Shown here: positions 1 to 7,345 of the stretch, piece by piece
Numbering within the stretch: position 1 is the first letter of the stretch
Layout: each line of letters starts with the position of its first letter
Origin: Gemmatimonadota bacterium
GTDB lineage: Bacteria > Gemmatimonadota > Gemmatimonadetes > Palauibacterales > Palauibacteraceae
Length of the DNA stretch: 34,420 bases
Direction of reading: 5' to 3'
Assembly: GCA_022825725.1 (NCBI GenBank)
Contig: JAJDWE010000044.1
Location: 1-34,420, forward strand
Notes under the pieces: model-generated
The model's database searches: none
Told to the model about the DNA's origin: nothing
Seen by the model: only the letters and a program-made list of their open reading frames with translations
Made by a program: the position numbers and the translations under genes

Positions 1-1658
1 GCCTGGTCGTCCGACTGGAAGAGGATCTGGGCCCCGTAGTAGAGCCGGTGGTTGTCGTGCGGCGACATGTGGAGCGCCGCGTCCCAGTACCAGCGGAGCG
101 GGGGACCGTCCGCGTCCTCCTGCGGCTGGATGTCGAGCCGCTCCTTCGACACGCGGTCGAAGCGCGACAGCACGCCGTTCTGGAGCTGCGAGTAGATGAT
201 GTCCGGGTTCTCGGGGTCGATAACGGGGTCGAAGCCGTCGCCCCCCAGCGTCACGTACCAGTCCGAGTTCCGGATCCCCGCGTTGTCGGTCGTCTGCGAA
301 GGCCCGCCGAGCGTGTTGTTGTCCTGCGTCCCCCCGTACACGTAGTAGAACGGCTCGTCGTTCGAGGTCGCGACCTTGTAGAACTGCGTGAGCGGCAGGT
401 TGCGGAAGAAGTGCCAGTTCTCCCCGAAGTCCCGCGTCTCGTAGAGCCCCCCGTCGTTGCCGAGGATGATGTGCTCCGGGTCGTCCGGATCGAACACGAT
501 CGCGTGATGGTCCACGTGGACGCCCTGCGTGGGGAGCCGCCCCCACGTCTCCCCGCCGTCCTCCGACATCTGCACGAAGGTGTCGAGCGAGTAGATGCGG
601 TCGAAGCGGTGCGGGTCCGCGTACAGTTCGTGGTAGTACATCGGCGCGCCCGACTGGTAGCGCGAGGTCCGCGACCAGTTCTCCCCCATGTTCTCCGAGC
701 GGAAGGTGCCGCCGGCGTCGCCGCTCGCCTCCACGATCGCGTACAGGACGTCCGGATTCTGCGGCGAGATCGCGAACCCGATGCGCCCCTTGTCCCCCGA
801 GGGGAGGCCGCGGTTGATCTCGCGCCACGTATTCCCGCCATCGGTCGACTTGTGGATCCCGGAGCCGGGCCCGCCGTCGATCATCGTCCACTGGTGGCGC
901 CGCCGCTGCCACGACGTCGCGTACATCACGTCCGGGTTCCGCGGGTCGAAGTAGACCTCGTTCACCCCCGTGTGCTCGTCGATTTCGAGCACGGGCTCCC
1001 ACGTCTCGCCTCCGTCCATCGTGCGGTACAGCCCGCGTTCGCCGCCCTCGTTCCACAGCGGCCCCTGCGCCGCGACGAAGACGACGTCGGAATCGTCCGG
1101 GTGGACCTGGATCTTCCCGATGTGCTCGGAGGTCTCGAGCCCCATGTTCCGGAACGAGCGTCCCCCGTCGATCGACTTGTAGACCCCGTCGCCGTACCCG
1201 ACGGAGCGCTGCCCGTTGTTCTCCCCCGTCCCCACCCAGAGCGTGAGATGGTCGTTGGGGTCGAGTGCGATCGCCCCGATGGAGTACGAGCCGTAGTCGT
1301 CGAAGATCGGCGTCCAGGTCGTCCCCGCGTTCGTCGTCTTCCACACGTTCCCAGAGGAGGCCGCGACGTACCACACGCTCCGGTCCGTGGGATCGACCGC
1401 GATGTCCGCGATCCGCCCGGAGGCGATCGCCGGGCCGATGCTGCGCCAACCGATGCCGGAGATGAACCCGGAGTTCAGTTCGGGCGCGTCGTCGGCGTCG
1501 TCACCCTCCTGGGCGACGAGCGCGCCGGGGCCCGCCAGCGCGCCGGGGCCGCCGAGGGCGGCGAGCGTCGCCAGCCCCGCGAGGAGGAGGGAGGGGAAGC
1601 GCGAGATGACGCCGCAGCGGGCGTGCGGGTTCGCGTGGAGTCTCTCGAAATCGATCAT
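1..1658 (-). CDS. Exported Asp-box/sortilin-like beta-propeller protein (partial, C-terminus off the left edge)
   Basis: The minus frame is open from the ATG at 1658-1656 to the window edge, giving 552 codons with no stop. The N-terminus has a basic segment then a long Ala/Leu/Gly stretch ending near LVAQE (about residues 17-48), which looks like a signal peptide. The mature part carries repeated Asp-box motifs: KTTNAGTTW, KSIDGGRSF, RTMDGGETW, KSTDGGNTW, RSENMGENW, MSEDGGETW and ETRDFGENW, each a propeller blade turn. This pattern is that of WD40/YVTN/BNR-like proteins related to the VPS10/sortilin propeller, which are abundant and usually around 1000 residues in Gemmatimonadota. They are often called glycosyl hydrolases, but no catalytic residues can be assigned here. 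The start is preceded by AAGGTG as a Shine-Dalgarno-like site. The function is unknown; secreted protein or ligand binding is the best guess. Confidence 0.93.
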   Translation of the reverse strand, partial: MIDFERLHANPHARCGVISRFPSLLLAGLATLAALGGPGALAGPGALVAQEGDDADDAPELNSGFISGIGWRSIGPAIASGRIADIAVDPTDRSVWYVAASSGNVWKTTNAGTTWTPIFDDYGSYSIGAIALDPNDHLTLWVGTGENNGQRSVGYGDGVYKSIDGGRSFRNMGLETSEHIGKIQVHPDDSDVVFVAAQGPLWNEGGERGLYRTMDGGETWEPVLEIDEHTGVNEVYFDPRNPDVMYATSWQRRRHQWTMIDGGPGSGIHKSTDGGNTWREINRGLPSGDKGRIGFAISPQNPDVLYAIVEASGDAGGTFRSENMGENWSRTSRYQSGAPMYYHELYADPHRFDRIYSLDTFVQMSEDGGETWGRLPTQGVHVDHHAIVFDPDDPEHIILGNDGGLYETRDFGENWHFFRNLPLTQFYKVATSNDEPFYYVYGGTQDNNTLGGPSQTTDNAGIRNSDWYVTLGGDGFDPVIDPENPDIIYSQLQNGVLSRFDRVSKERLDIQPQEDADGPPLRWYWDAALHMSPHDNHRLYYGAQILFQSDDQ

Positions 1659-1815
1659 GATCGCACCTTGTGAGCTTCTTGGCTGTCGGGCAGCGCCGCG
1701 CTCGGCCTGCCGTGAGGTTCGGAAGGTCGGCCCGGGCGCGGGACGGGGGCAACCCGTGCGGACCCCGCCGCCGGCGAGAGGGTACTTCTCCCCCATGAAC
1801 GAAAGGAGGTCCTCA

Positions 1816-2721
1816 ATGGAGGAATACCTATGGGAAGTACCGGCGCCACGCAGCACAACTCCGGTCAAGGTAACCGACGGCGCCAGCATCATCCTGCGCA
1901 GATACGGCAACCCGAACGGCCCGCGGCTCGTCCTGAGCCACGATAACGGGCTCGCATCGGATCTCTACTTTCCTTTCTGGTCGCGGCTCCTGCCCGACTT
2001 CGATCTCATCCTGTACGACCTGCGGAGCCATGGGTGGAACCGGCGGAGCGCGCTTCGCAACCACAACATCGCCACGTTCGTCGCGGACAACGAGTTCGTG
2101 CGCCACGCGATCGACGCCAGGTTCGGGGCCAAGCCCGCGGTGGGCGTGTTCCATTCGCTGTCGGCGATCGTCGCGCTCAACGAGGATCGGCCGGGCGAGG
2201 GCTGGGCAGGGCTGGTCCTCTTCGACCCTCCCCTGTATCCGCCACCGAGCGGGGATCCGTACGAGATCGACCATATGTGGCAGCTGTGCAGCGCCGCCAA
2301 GCGGTTCCGCGAGGCGCGGTTTCGCTCCCCCGCGGAGTTCGCCGACGACTTCCGGCGTGCGCGGCTCAACGGCCGCATGGTGCCGGGCGTGGCGGAGCTT
2401 GCGAGCCGCACCCTGCTCCGTCCGCTGTCCGACGGGCAGGAGTACGAGCCCTGCTGTCCCCCCGAGTGGGAGGCGCACGTGTTCAAGTGGGGCTTCGCCT
2501 ACAGCCTGGAGCCCGCGCCGAAGAACCTCCGCTGTCCGGTGAAGGTGATCGGCGGCGATCCGACGCTGTCGTTCTCGTTCATGCCCAGCGCCGATCTCGA
2601 TGGCATCGTCGGGTACGAGTACGACTTCGTGCCGGAGACGACGCACTTCCTGCAGTTGGAGAATCCCGAGGAGTGCGTCCGGACCATGGTCGCCTTCCTG
2701 GATCAGGAGCGTCTGAACTAG
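1816..2721 (+). CDS. Alpha/beta hydrolase fold protein (paralogue 1)
   Basis: 301 residues. The ATG at 1816 is chosen because AAAGGAGGT lies five bases upstream; an in-frame ATG at 1795 has no such site. The protein has an alpha/beta hydrolase core: LVLSHDNGLASD near residue 40 (oxyanion-loop region), LILYDLRSHG (64-73), the probable nucleophile Ser114 in GVFHSLSA, Asp248 in KVIGGD and His277 in ETTHFLQLE. The elbow reads F-H-S-L-S, not the common G-x-S-x-G. A paralogue of the same length sits at 9471-10373 and is identical over more than half its length by eye, with all three putative catalytic residues kept. There is no signal peptide, so it should be cytoplasmic. The substrate is unknown; esterase or lactonase are the usual guesses for such proteins. 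Confidence 0.88.
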   Translation: MEEYLWEVPAPRSTTPVKVTDGASIILRRYGNPNGPRLVLSHDNGLASDLYFPFWSRLLPDFDLILYDLRSHGWNRRSALRNHNIATFVADNEFVRHAIDARFGAKPAVGVFHSLSAIVALNEDRPGEGWAGLVLFDPPLYPPPSGDPYEIDHMWQLCSAAKRFREARFRSPAEFADDFRRARLNGRMVPGVAELASRTLLRPLSDGQEYEPCCPPEWEAHVFKWGFAYSLEPAPKNLRCPVKVIGGDPTLSFSFMPSADLDGIVGYEYDFVPETTHFLQLENPEECVRTMVAFLDQERLN

Positions 2722-2822
2722 CGGGTAAGCCGGATCGGCAGGGCCATGATCGGACCCGGGAGACCGGATTCGCCCGTTCCGGGAATCCGGCCCCTCCCGG
2801 GGAGGCCCGCGGGACGTGAAGG
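2722..2822. other. Convergent intergenic spacer
   Basis: About 100 bases between the stop of the alpha/beta hydrolase and the stop of the converging coiled-coil gene. It contains a short inverted repeat (GGATTC / GAATCC separated by 11 bases, about 2765-2787) and a GC-rich CCTCCC/GGGAGG dyad, but no T-tract. A bidirectional terminator is possible but weakly supported. Confidence 0.3.
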
Positions 2823-3212
2823 TCAGTCGGAGGGCGGGAGACGGGCAGCCCACTCAGAGAGCCGGCCCCCGTATTCCGGCTGGCTGCGGCCGGCCCCGGA
2901 GGTCTCGAGGCGTCGCCGGTTGACGGCGTCGATGCGGCCGCCGAGCCGCCGCTCTACGTCCTGGAATTCGCTGCGGATCTCGCGGCGGAGTTCATACCGC
3001 AGCTCGTTGCGGATCTCGCGCCGAATCTCGGCCTGGACCTCGCGCTGGAGTTCCCGGTGGCGCTGGTCGATCCTCCGCTCCAATTCCCGGTGTCTGCGCT
3101 CCCGGTCCTCAATCCTCCGGTCGCGCGCCAGCAGGATCCATGTGATGGCCACGCCCGTCCACGCCACCACCAGCCCGCCGATGGAGACCGCGACTCCGAC
3201 CCACTCGGGCAT
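2823..3212 (-). CDS. Small membrane-anchored coiled-coil protein
   Basis: 129 residues. One transmembrane helix (about residues 5-27, rich in Val/Ala/Gly/Trp) is followed by a highly charged Arg/Glu helix (about 30-95) with heptad-like spacing, as in RRIEDRERRHRELERRI and RREIRNELRYELRREIR. A short Gly/Pro-containing tail follows. A purine-rich GGAGGGGGGTGAG lies just upstream of the ATG at 3212. The membrane anchor plus cytoplasmic coiled coil suggests a scaffold or oligomerising protein; no enzymatic domain is visible. The next gene downstream on this strand side (3325-3591) has the same anchor-plus-coil plan, including a shared RIDAV segment, so the two may be diverged relatives. It is not a family I recognise. 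Confidence 0.6.
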   Translation of the reverse strand: MPEWVGVAVSIGGLVVAWTGVAITWILLARDRRIEDRERRHRELERRIDQRHRELQREVQAEIRREIRNELRYELRREIRSEFQDVERRLGGRIDAVNRRRLETSGAGRSQPEYGGRLSEWAARLPPSD

Positions 3213-3324
3213 GTCTCACCCCCCCTCCCTTCGCGTCCCACGCTGCGGACCCCTCCCGCGACATCGGCCCAGGGTACCCGCAGTCCTCAAGCGAACTCCA
3301 ACGTGTGTCCCCGTGGATACCGCA

Positions 3325-3591
3325 TCAAGCGCGGGACACGTCGGTCCCGGTATCGGGCCGGGGCACCCCGGACATGCTCCCTTCGACGCGGGCGAGCCGG
3401 TCGGTCATGGCGACTCGCGCCTCCACGAGTTCGCCACGGACGGCGTCGATGCGGCCGTCGAGGCGCTCGTCCGTCGCGCGGATTTCGGCGCGCAGTGCCT
3501 TGCGCTGGCTGCGCGAAAGGCCGCAGAGGATGGCGCAAAGGCCGATCAACGTTGCCGCCAGGATGACGTCGGCGATCAGGTCCGTTCCCAT
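3325..3591 (-). CDS. Small membrane-anchored coiled-coil protein
   Basis: 88 residues. An N-terminal hydrophobic helix (about residues 5-25, LIADVILAATLIGLCAILCG) is followed by a basic patch and an amphipathic charged helix (about 29-72) containing RAEIRATDERLDGRIDAVRG. An AGGGAG lies about 13 bases before the ATG at 3591. The architecture matches the 129-aa protein at 2823-3212: short anchor first, coiled coil after, with the common motif GRIDAV. The neighbouring pair lies 112 bp apart on the same strand and may be cotranscribed. Small proteins of this design are common beside transport and stress genes, and no function can be assigned. Codon use is consistent with the neighbouring high-GC genes. 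Confidence 0.55.
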   Translation of the reverse strand: MGTDLIADVILAATLIGLCAILCGLSRSQRKALRAEIRATDERLDGRIDAVRGELVEARVAMTDRLARVEGSMSGVPRPDTGTDVSRA

Positions 3592-3746
3592 GGTGTCGCA
3601 AAGACTCCCTTGAAGGTTCGCGAGCGAGCGGGCTCCCGCTCCGATACTCGACCCGCCCCGAACGTACGGTTGCCCGTCAACGCGCCATCATCCGAGGACG
3701 CACCGACCAGCGGGGGACGACGGCGTGCACTATCTCAGGCACAAGA

Positions 3747-3787
3747 ACGGCCCGGATCACCACACGCGGTGGCGAAAACCGGGCCGT
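3747..3787 (-). terminator. Terminator-like long hairpin
   Basis: A perfect 9-bp stem, ACGGCCCGG (3747-3755) against CCGGGCCGT (3779-3787), encloses a nested CACC/GGTG stem. Read on the minus strand it lies about 38 bases after the stop of the NTF2-like gene and is followed by TTCTTGTG, a weak T-rich tail. This fits an intrinsic terminator or a 3' mRNA-stabilising structure. Confidence 0.5.
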
Positions 3788-3800
3788 GCTTGCAAGGCTG

Positions 3801-3814
3801 CGGCCCGAAGGCCG
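3801..3814 (-). terminator. Short C(UUCG)G tetraloop hairpin after the NTF2-like gene
   Basis: On the minus strand the sequence reads CGGCC-TTCG-GGCCG, a 5-bp stem closed by the very stable C(UUCG)G tetraloop, ten bases after the stop codon at 3825. No T-run follows directly, so it probably works together with the larger hairpin at 3747-3787. Confidence 0.5.
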
Positions 3815-3824
3815 GGCTCTGCGA

Positions 3825-4361
3825 CTATTCGGGGCTGTAGGGCAGCGATGAATGATGGAGATTGATCTTCAAATCACCGTCAATAAGGACGTAGCCAAAG
3901 GTGAACTCAACCTTTGTCTCGTTGCCGTCCGGGCCTGTGAAGTAGTAGTTGCCCATGGCCATTGCGGACGTGTCGTTAGTGTAGATGCCGTTGTTCTCCC
4001 ACCGAACGTTGGTCCAGCCCGAGATTGCGAACCCTTTGTCCTCCGTTCCGTCCCGCCCAATGAAATAGCTCAGAGCTTCGTCAAACGTCTCACGGAACTG
4101 ATCTTCCGCTGCCATGGTCGGCTTGAACATGACTTTGGTTTCGCCATATGCATAAAGGTCATTGATGTGTTCCGTCGCACGGGCGGTGTAGTCGCCGCCA
4201 TCGGCATGAATCTTGGCGATCGCGACAATGCCCTCGCCCCAGGCGTTCTGCGCGTCAATGACAGCCTGTTCGGAGATCTGTTGCGCTGCAGCTGACGTCG
4301 CCATGGCGGCAAAGGCGAGGCCGGAAGCTGCGGCCAGAACAAGATGTAGTTGACTCCTCAT
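3825..4361 (-). CDS. Secreted NTF2/SnoaL-like (CaMKII-association-domain-type) protein
   Basis: 178 residues. A clear Sec signal peptide (residues 1-26) has a probable AxA cleavage site before QQISEQ. The mature domain begins with the helix VIDAQNAWGEGIVAIAKIHADGGDY and ends with strands carrying KVEFTFGYVLIDGDLKINLHHSSLP; the terminal HHSSLP is characteristic of SnoaL-like/CaMKII-association-domain NTF2 folds. I recall some database relatives labelled phosphoribosyl-AMP cyclohydrolase, a label the sequence does not support. An AGAGAGGA site precedes the ATG. GC is near 52-55%, far below the adjacent genes at about 70%, and codons such as AAT, ACT, GTT and TAT are common, which suggests recent transfer. 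Its ligand is unknown. Confidence 0.8.
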   Translation of the reverse strand: MRSQLHLVLAAASGLAFAAMATSAAAQQISEQAVIDAQNAWGEGIVAIAKIHADGGDYTARATEHINDLYAYGETKVMFKPTMAAEDQFRETFDEALSYFIGRDGTEDKGFAISGWTNVRWENNGIYTNDTSAMAMGNYYFTGPDGNETKVEFTFGYVLIDGDLKINLHHSSLPYSPE

Positions 4362-4412
4362 GATGGGTGTCCTCTCTTTCGTGGAATAGACGAGATCGCA
4401 GGCTCGGGGCTG

Positions 4413-4418
4413 ATCATA
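4413..4418 (-). promoter_or_regulatory. Possible -10 element for the NTF2-like gene
   Basis: On the minus strand TATGAT lies about 50 bases upstream of the ATG at 4361, in the short AT-richer gap after the sulfite-oxidase-type gene. No good -35 is visible at 17 bases, so this is tentative. Confidence 0.25.
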
Positions 4419-4445
4419 ACAGCCGTTTCCCTCCGGTTCTACCCG

Positions 4446-5645
4446 TCATTCGACGGTGACGGGGTGGGGAAGGGCGAGGTTCAGGAGATAGCCCTTGGCG
4501 TTGTAGAGGGCTTCCGCCGGCTGCCGGAAGCCCGTCTCGTCGGTGGCGCGGGTGCGGAGGACATGATTTCCATGCGTGGCGTTCCACTCGAACTCGAAGC
4601 GGCTCCAGGCGTGGGGGAGACGCGGACCGATGAGGCGGGCGTCGCGCCACGGGCCGGCGGCGGAGGTCGTGCCGGCGCTCCACTCGACGCGCGAGACCGG
4701 GCCGTGCGGGGAGTAGGCGAAGCCGCGCAGGCGGCGGGCGCCGGGCGAGAGGCGCGCGGGGAGGGGGAGGGCGAGGGCGCTCTTCACGGCCCCTTCGTCG
4801 ATCGGGGCCCCGGAGGCGGGGGCGTAGTCCGCGGGCGGCCAGTGCTCGCCGATAAGGACGTAGGACGTCGTGTTCGCGGTCACCCACACCTTCCCGGTCG
4901 CGATCTCTATCCGGCCCAGCCACTTCACGCTGGCGGCGCCGATCCAGCCCGGGAGCAGCGCCCGCACCGGGAAGCCGTGGTCCGGATGGAGGGGGGCTCC
5001 GTTCATGGAGAGGGCGAGGAGGGTGTCGTCGTCCATCGCCTTGGCGAGCGGCATGGGGCGCTGCCACGCGGAGTCGTCCAGGCCGTGGAGGTTCACGTCG
5101 ACGGCGCCGGGGCGGAGGCCGGCGAGGGCGAGGACGTCGCGGAGTCGAGGGCCGCTCCATTCCGCGCAGCCGATGGCCCCGGTGCCCCACTGACTGCCCG
5201 CGGCGGCCTGGCCGAGGACCGAATCGAAGAAGCGGCGCCAGTTGCCCGCGCACTCCAGGTAGGCGATGACCGAGTGGCTGGGGAGCGCGCGCAGGTCGGC
5301 GAGCGTGAGTTCGACCTCGCGCTCCGCGCCGGGACCGCCCATGGAGAGGCGGTAGGCGTCCGTGTCGATGATGGGCGTGGGGCTGTGGTTGCGGACGAAG
5401 AAGCGGTCGACGGGCGTGAGGAGCCCGTCCATGTCTTCCAGCCGCGCCTCGAGGTTGGAGCCGTGCACGATGAAGTTGGACGGATCCTTGACGAAGGCGG
5501 GGGGCTCCGGGGCGTCCGGCTCCAGGCTGCCGAACGACTCCCCGCACGAGGCGAGGACGAGTCCTCCGGCCGCCGCGGCGAGCGCCTCGCGCCGCGTCAT
5601 GCCGGTGCCCGGCGTTCGCGCGGAAGGCGATACAGGTCGAATCAT
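4446..5645 (-). CDS. Tat-exported molybdopterin oxidoreductase, sulfite oxidase/SoxC-like
   Basis: 399 residues from the ATG at 5645; the ATG at 5600 (residue 16) is an equally good start and would place the twin-arginine motif MTRREALAA at the very N-terminus. The hydrophobic stretch ends in LVLASC, a lipobox-like sequence at Cys34, so the enzyme may be a Tat-exported lipoprotein. The sulfite oxidase fold is shown by the motif AYLECAGNWR with the molybdenum-ligand Cys132, by GFPVRALLPGWIGAASVKWL, and by a C-terminal Ig-like Mo-co dimerisation domain (about 290-390, with VSRVEWS and WSRFEFEWNA). There is no heme domain, so electrons must pass to a separate cytochrome. The family oxidises sulfite or related sulfur or nitrogen compounds; the exact substrate is open. 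It starts 14 bases after the HNH gene stop. Confidence 0.88.
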   Translation of the reverse strand: MIRPVSPSARTPGTGMTRREALAAAAGGLVLASCGESFGSLEPDAPEPPAFVKDPSNFIVHGSNLEARLEDMDGLLTPVDRFFVRNHSPTPIIDTDAYRLSMGGPGAEREVELTLADLRALPSHSVIAYLECAGNWRRFFDSVLGQAAAGSQWGTGAIGCAEWSGPRLRDVLALAGLRPGAVDVNLHGLDDSAWQRPMPLAKAMDDDTLLALSMNGAPLHPDHGFPVRALLPGWIGAASVKWLGRIEIATGKVWVTANTTSYVLIGEHWPPADYAPASGAPIDEGAVKSALALPLPARLSPGARRLRGFAYSPHGPVSRVEWSAGTTSAAGPWRDARLIGPRLPHAWSRFEFEWNATHGNHVLRTRATDETGFRQPAEALYNAKGYLLNLALPHPVTVE

Positions 5646-5659
5646 TCCTCGGCCTCGCC

Positions 5660-6571
5660 CTACGCGTGAGCCCGGAACACCCGCTCGCGGTGATAGCCGA
5701 GAAAGGTCGGGTGCGGACGGAGTGAGGGCGATTCCGGCACCCTCAGGCGCCGATCCTCGTTGATGATGCGGGAGAAATCGCCGGGGATCGCTCCCTCCCG
5801 GAGCAGCAACGTGTAGTCGTCCTCAACCGAGATGAGGCCGCGGTCGAACATCCAGTGCGCCGTACTGCATAGCGCGAGGCCGTTGCGCATGCTGTCCGGC
5901 CCGCTCTTGGCGACGGGTTTGATGTGCGCCGCCTGCACCTCCGGCCGGCCACCGCCGTTGATGATCTGGAGGCCCGTGACCGCGCAGGTGTTTTCGTACG
6001 CGGTGCGGACCGCCGTCGAGAACACCCGGTCCCTGAAAGGCCGGTTGGAGATTTGTTGAATGACGGCCCGGTCGGCGACCTCGATTAGGTCGGGCACGCG
6101 AAGGTCTTCCTCGTATACACCGACGGGGGCCGCCAGCTCGGCTGCCATGTCGATGAAGCCGGCGCTCAGTATCAGGCGGTACTCGGCGTCCGGTAGCGAT
6201 CTGACGGAGAGTCCGAAACGCCCCTTGTTCGTCGAGCCGTCCTCCTTTTGGAGGCCACTCTCGTAGTAGGAACGGCCCTCGCGGAAGGGGACGGGAGTGT
6301 CGAACTCGAGGTAGTCGCGCACGTACGCATAATAGTGGTCGTCCCGCTTGGAATCCGGCTCGATACTCTCAACGTACGCAGTCGCGAAGTACGACTGTCG
6401 TCCCCCGGAACTGGACAAGTGCGCGGTGGAGCGGCGGGGTTCGTAGTACACGATCCAGTCGTTGAGCGCCCGGCGCGCCGCGTTGAGATAGCGGCGCGGG
6501 AAGTGGTACCGCTGCTCAGGAAGATCGTCGTACGCCGGATCGATTTTCGAGGTGAAAACTGCCTTCGGCAT
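5660..6571 (-). CDS. HNH endonuclease with EVE/PUA-like N-terminal domain (COG3440-type)
   Basis: 303 residues from the ATG at 6571, five bases after the stop of the upstream gene; the frame continues further upstream but only as overlap with that gene. The C-terminal half is an HNH module: CAVTG (196-200), AAHIKPV with His216, then GPDSMRNGLALCSTAHWMFDRGL with Asn230 and His239. This spacing is that of predicted restriction endonucleases of the COG3440 type. The N-terminal region (about 15-140; RYHFPRRYL, YFATAYVESI, YYAYVRDYLEFDTPVPF) resembles EVE/PUA-type modified-base readers. EVE-HNH fusions are known as modification-dependent (type IV) nucleases, so defence against modified phage DNA is a plausible role, by inference. 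No methyltransferase is nearby, as expected for such enzymes. Confidence 0.82.
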   Translation of the reverse strand: MPKAVFTSKIDPAYDDLPEQRYHFPRRYLNAARRALNDWIVYYEPRRSTAHLSSSGGRQSYFATAYVESIEPDSKRDDHYYAYVRDYLEFDTPVPFREGRSYYESGLQKEDGSTNKGRFGLSVRSLPDAEYRLILSAGFIDMAAELAAPVGVYEEDLRVPDLIEVADRAVIQQISNRPFRDRVFSTAVRTAYENTCAVTGLQIINGGGRPEVQAAHIKPVAKSGPDSMRNGLALCSTAHWMFDRGLISVEDDYTLLLREGAIPGDFSRIINEDRRLRVPESPSLRPHPTFLGYHRERVFRAHA

Positions 6572-6576
6572 GCCGT

Positions 6577-7083
6577 CTACCGAGCCAACTCGGTCATCCC
6601 CGGCCGCCGCGGCGGGGTGCCGAGCGGAAGCGTGTCGATCTCGCCGTCCATGTATTCGACGCGCGTCGCGAGACTGAGCTCCTCCCACTCGATCCAGTGC
6701 CGCCGGCGAAAAGGCGGGGGCCAGCCGAGGGCCTCCTCGTGCACGAACGTGTAGCGCCCGTCGTCCCGCAGGTACACGGCCAGCGTGTCGGGAAGGCCGG
6801 AGCACTCTCGGAATCCGCGCCAGAAATCTGCGGGCGCGTAGGATGTGACCTCGTCATCGTCGATCCACGCATACCGGACTTGAAATCGTCCGGCGTCGCC
6901 GGTTTCGAAGCACCCGTCTCCCGACTCCGCAGCCACTTGGCCGAGGGCTACGCCGTTGCAGGAAACCCGAATCCGCGTGGGGACCAGCCCGGAAAGGGGC
7001 CACTCCTTCGGCGCTAGAGCCTCGTCTCCGCACACGAGCACGATCTCGTACCGGTCTTGGTCGTACGCTCCGACCTTCGCCAT
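6577..7083 (-). CDS. Unknown 168-aa protein paired with the HNH nuclease
   Basis: 168 residues with no family I recognise. It begins MAKVGAYDQDRYEIVLVCGD and contains several short beta-strand-like segments (RIRVSCNGV, RFQVRYAWIDDDEV, TLAVYLRDDGRYTFVHEE) and a Trp-rich C-terminal part (RRRHWIEWEEL). This suggests a small all-beta or alpha/beta cytoplasmic protein; there is no signal peptide or membrane helix. A GGGAG lies just upstream of the ATG. Its stop lies five bases before the start of the EVE-like/HNH nuclease, so the two are almost certainly cotranscribed and possibly work together, for instance as accessory or immunity factor. That link rests only on gene arrangement. Confidence 0.75.
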   Translation of the reverse strand: MAKVGAYDQDRYEIVLVCGDEALAPKEWPLSGLVPTRIRVSCNGVALGQVAAESGDGCFETGDAGRFQVRYAWIDDDEVTSYAPADFWRGFRECSGLPDTLAVYLRDDGRYTFVHEEALGWPPPFRRRHWIEWEELSLATRVEYMDGEIDTLPLGTPPRRPGMTELAR

Positions 7084-7343
7084 CCCGTCTCCCGTCCTCC
7101 ACTTAAGCTCTTCGTTTCGGCGTCCATGATCCGGGGAGGACCCGAACTGCCTGTCCGCTCGCCGCCGGAAGATGAGATAGCAGCGACAGCCGCATCAACC
7201 CCGGCCTCGGCTTAGAGGGCAGAGGGCGAGGCCGTTCGCCACTTCATCGGGACCGGGGTGCGAATGCCACTCCCATTGCCGGCAAGCGAGCGCCGCGCGA
7301 GTAATTTTGTATTGAAATCTGATCGGTCATCGATCATATTTCA
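7084..7343. other. Divergent intergenic region
   Basis: 260 bases between the divergently read 168-aa gene and AAA_14/DUF4143 gene. It contains an isolated hairpin (GGCCTCG at 7203-7209 pairing with CGAGGCC at 7227-7233, loop 17 bases) of unknown role. Its last 40 bases become markedly AT-rich and hold the inverted repeat and promoter-like elements described at 7311-7345. No convincing small open frame was seen. Confidence 0.5.
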
Positions 7344-7345
7344 AT
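7311..7345 (+). promoter_or_regulatory. 35-bp inverted repeat (operator/promoter) overlapping the start codon
   Basis: Two nested arms on each side of a 5-base centre: ATTGAAAT (7311-7318) and TGATCG (7320-7325) mirrored by CGATCA (7331-7336) and ATTTCAAT (7338-7345), with one C/T mismatch. The right arm ends inside the ATG at 7344. Within it, TTGAAA (7312-7317) and CATATT (7335-7340) are spaced by 17 bases like a sigma-70 promoter. Transcription would then begin at about 7346-7348, giving a leaderless mRNA from one of the two adjacent ATGs. The symmetry suggests binding by a dimeric repressor. Confidence 0.6.

Larger units (their letters stand above)
3592..3824. other. Intergenic region with terminator-like hairpins
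   Basis: 233 bases between the start of the 88-aa coiled-coil gene and the stop of the NTF2-like gene, both on the minus strand. The right half holds two hairpins described separately (3747-3787 and 3801-3814). The left half (3592-3746) shows no convincing open frame; it should contain the promoter of the coiled-coil gene, but no good -35/-10 pair stands out. Confidence 0.5.

Noticed and set aside
48-1673. A 541-codon plus-strand open frame
   Set aside because: Antisense to the Asp-box propeller protein, whose minus frame has a signal peptide and seven Asp boxes.
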